A DNA stretch of 64,000 nt from Paenibacillus faecis (GTDB taxonomy: Bacteria; Bacillota; Bacilli; Paenibacillales; Paenibacillaceae). Below, in pieces: positions 63,753-64,000 of this stretch. The notes beneath the pieces are model-generated. The model was not told the DNA's origin and searched no databases. It was given only the letters and a program-made list of their open reading frames with translations. The position numbers and the translations under genes are program-made. The stretch spans positions 484,366 through 548,365 of the forward strand of contig NZ_VSDO01000006.1 of NCBI RefSeq assembly GCF_008084145.1. The letters are read 5' to 3'. The stretch's first letter is position 1, and each line of letters begins with the position of its first letter.

Positions 63753-64000
63753 TTGGCCCCCTTCTGTTCGCTGTATTCCATCTCCGGGATGTCGTCCGTC
63801 GCCGACAAAGTCAACGACATCGTATGGCTGCCGTTCTCGAACCGGTGTTCATCGGCGGAAATGTAGTATCCCCCGAGAATCCCCGTCACCGCTTCTTTGA
63901 CATATACGCACGAACCGGACACGACATCCGGAATGCCGAGACATTCGATGCGGGCCTGGTCCTCAATGGTAGCCAAATCCTCAAGCAATTGCTTAGCCCG
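63749..64000 (-). CDS. XkdQ-like tail hub protein, partial (5' end outside the window)
   Basis: The frame is open to the window edge, so only the last 83 residues are seen. They contain ESLGI-like ECLGIPDVVSGSCVYVKEAVTGILGGYYISADEHRFENGSHTM, the usual end of the phage late control D/XkdQ group (tail hub, gpD-like). Its place directly before the XkdR-like gene supports the call. Confidence 0.82.
   Translation of the reverse strand, partial: RAKQLLEDLATIEDQARIECLGIPDVVSGSCVYVKEAVTGILGGYYISADEHRFENGSHTMSLTLSATDDIPEMEYSEQKGAK

Overview
The window looks like chromosomal DNA of a Paenibacillus-type Bacillota soil bacterium. The evidence is the mix of genes: carbohydrate ABC importers of the LplB/LplC type that lack their own ATPase, a YesM/YesN two-component pair, many glycoside hydrolases (GH42, GH2, GH43), a DUF3886 (YqkE-like) protein, an MhqR/MhqO-like pair and a PBSX-like phage tail module. 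Strong AGGAGG ribosome sites and several TTG starts fit the same group. I see no rRNA, tRNA or CRISPR array.

Layout. 1-700: repeat element and operon terminator. 689-6829 (minus): an operon of two ABC-2 exporter modules with an ECF sigma factor between them. 7.0-7.6 kb: second copy of the repeat element. 7.6-10.4 kb: deoC, def, a small membrane protein, a decayed TauE/SafE permease and a repeat array. 10.4-20.0 kb (minus): GH42 beta-galactosidase, a sugar importer (binding protein and two permeases) and the YesN/YesM-type regulators. 20.1-32.1 kb: housekeeping and accessory genes (DUF3886, MazF-like toxin, a likely small RNA, MBL hydrolase/TetR with a double operator, LysE exporter, amino acid permease, SulP transporter, hybrid histidine kinase, MFS exporter, Mn-dependent pyrophosphatase). 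32.2-36.4 kb: an OmpR-type two-component system and hflX, which has an attenuator-like leader. 36.7-51.0 kb: two related hemicellulose-type loci, each with a GH2, a GH43 and an unusual ArsR-HTH/beta-sandwich regulator; one also carries a complete importer. 51.8-58.7 kb: DMT transporter, MBL hydrolase, DUF2500, SDR, WYL regulator, TVP38 protein and the mhqO/mhqR-like pair. 59.1-64.0 kb (minus): contractile phage tail genes from an XkdQ-like protein to the tail fibre, cut by the window edge.

The most unusual content lies between genes. Three sequence-unrelated repeat families (here called B, C and D) are each built as four short quasi-palindromes. Their spacings are about 50/61/50 (B, five copies), 51/72/51 (C, two full copies and one broken copy) and 53/62/51 (D, one copy). 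The spacings differ by about one helical turn, and the units reverse orientation or mirror one another about the array centre. In three B copies a further module (A), with hairpins like those of IS200/IS605 ends, precedes the array. I could not search databases, so novelty is a hypothesis.
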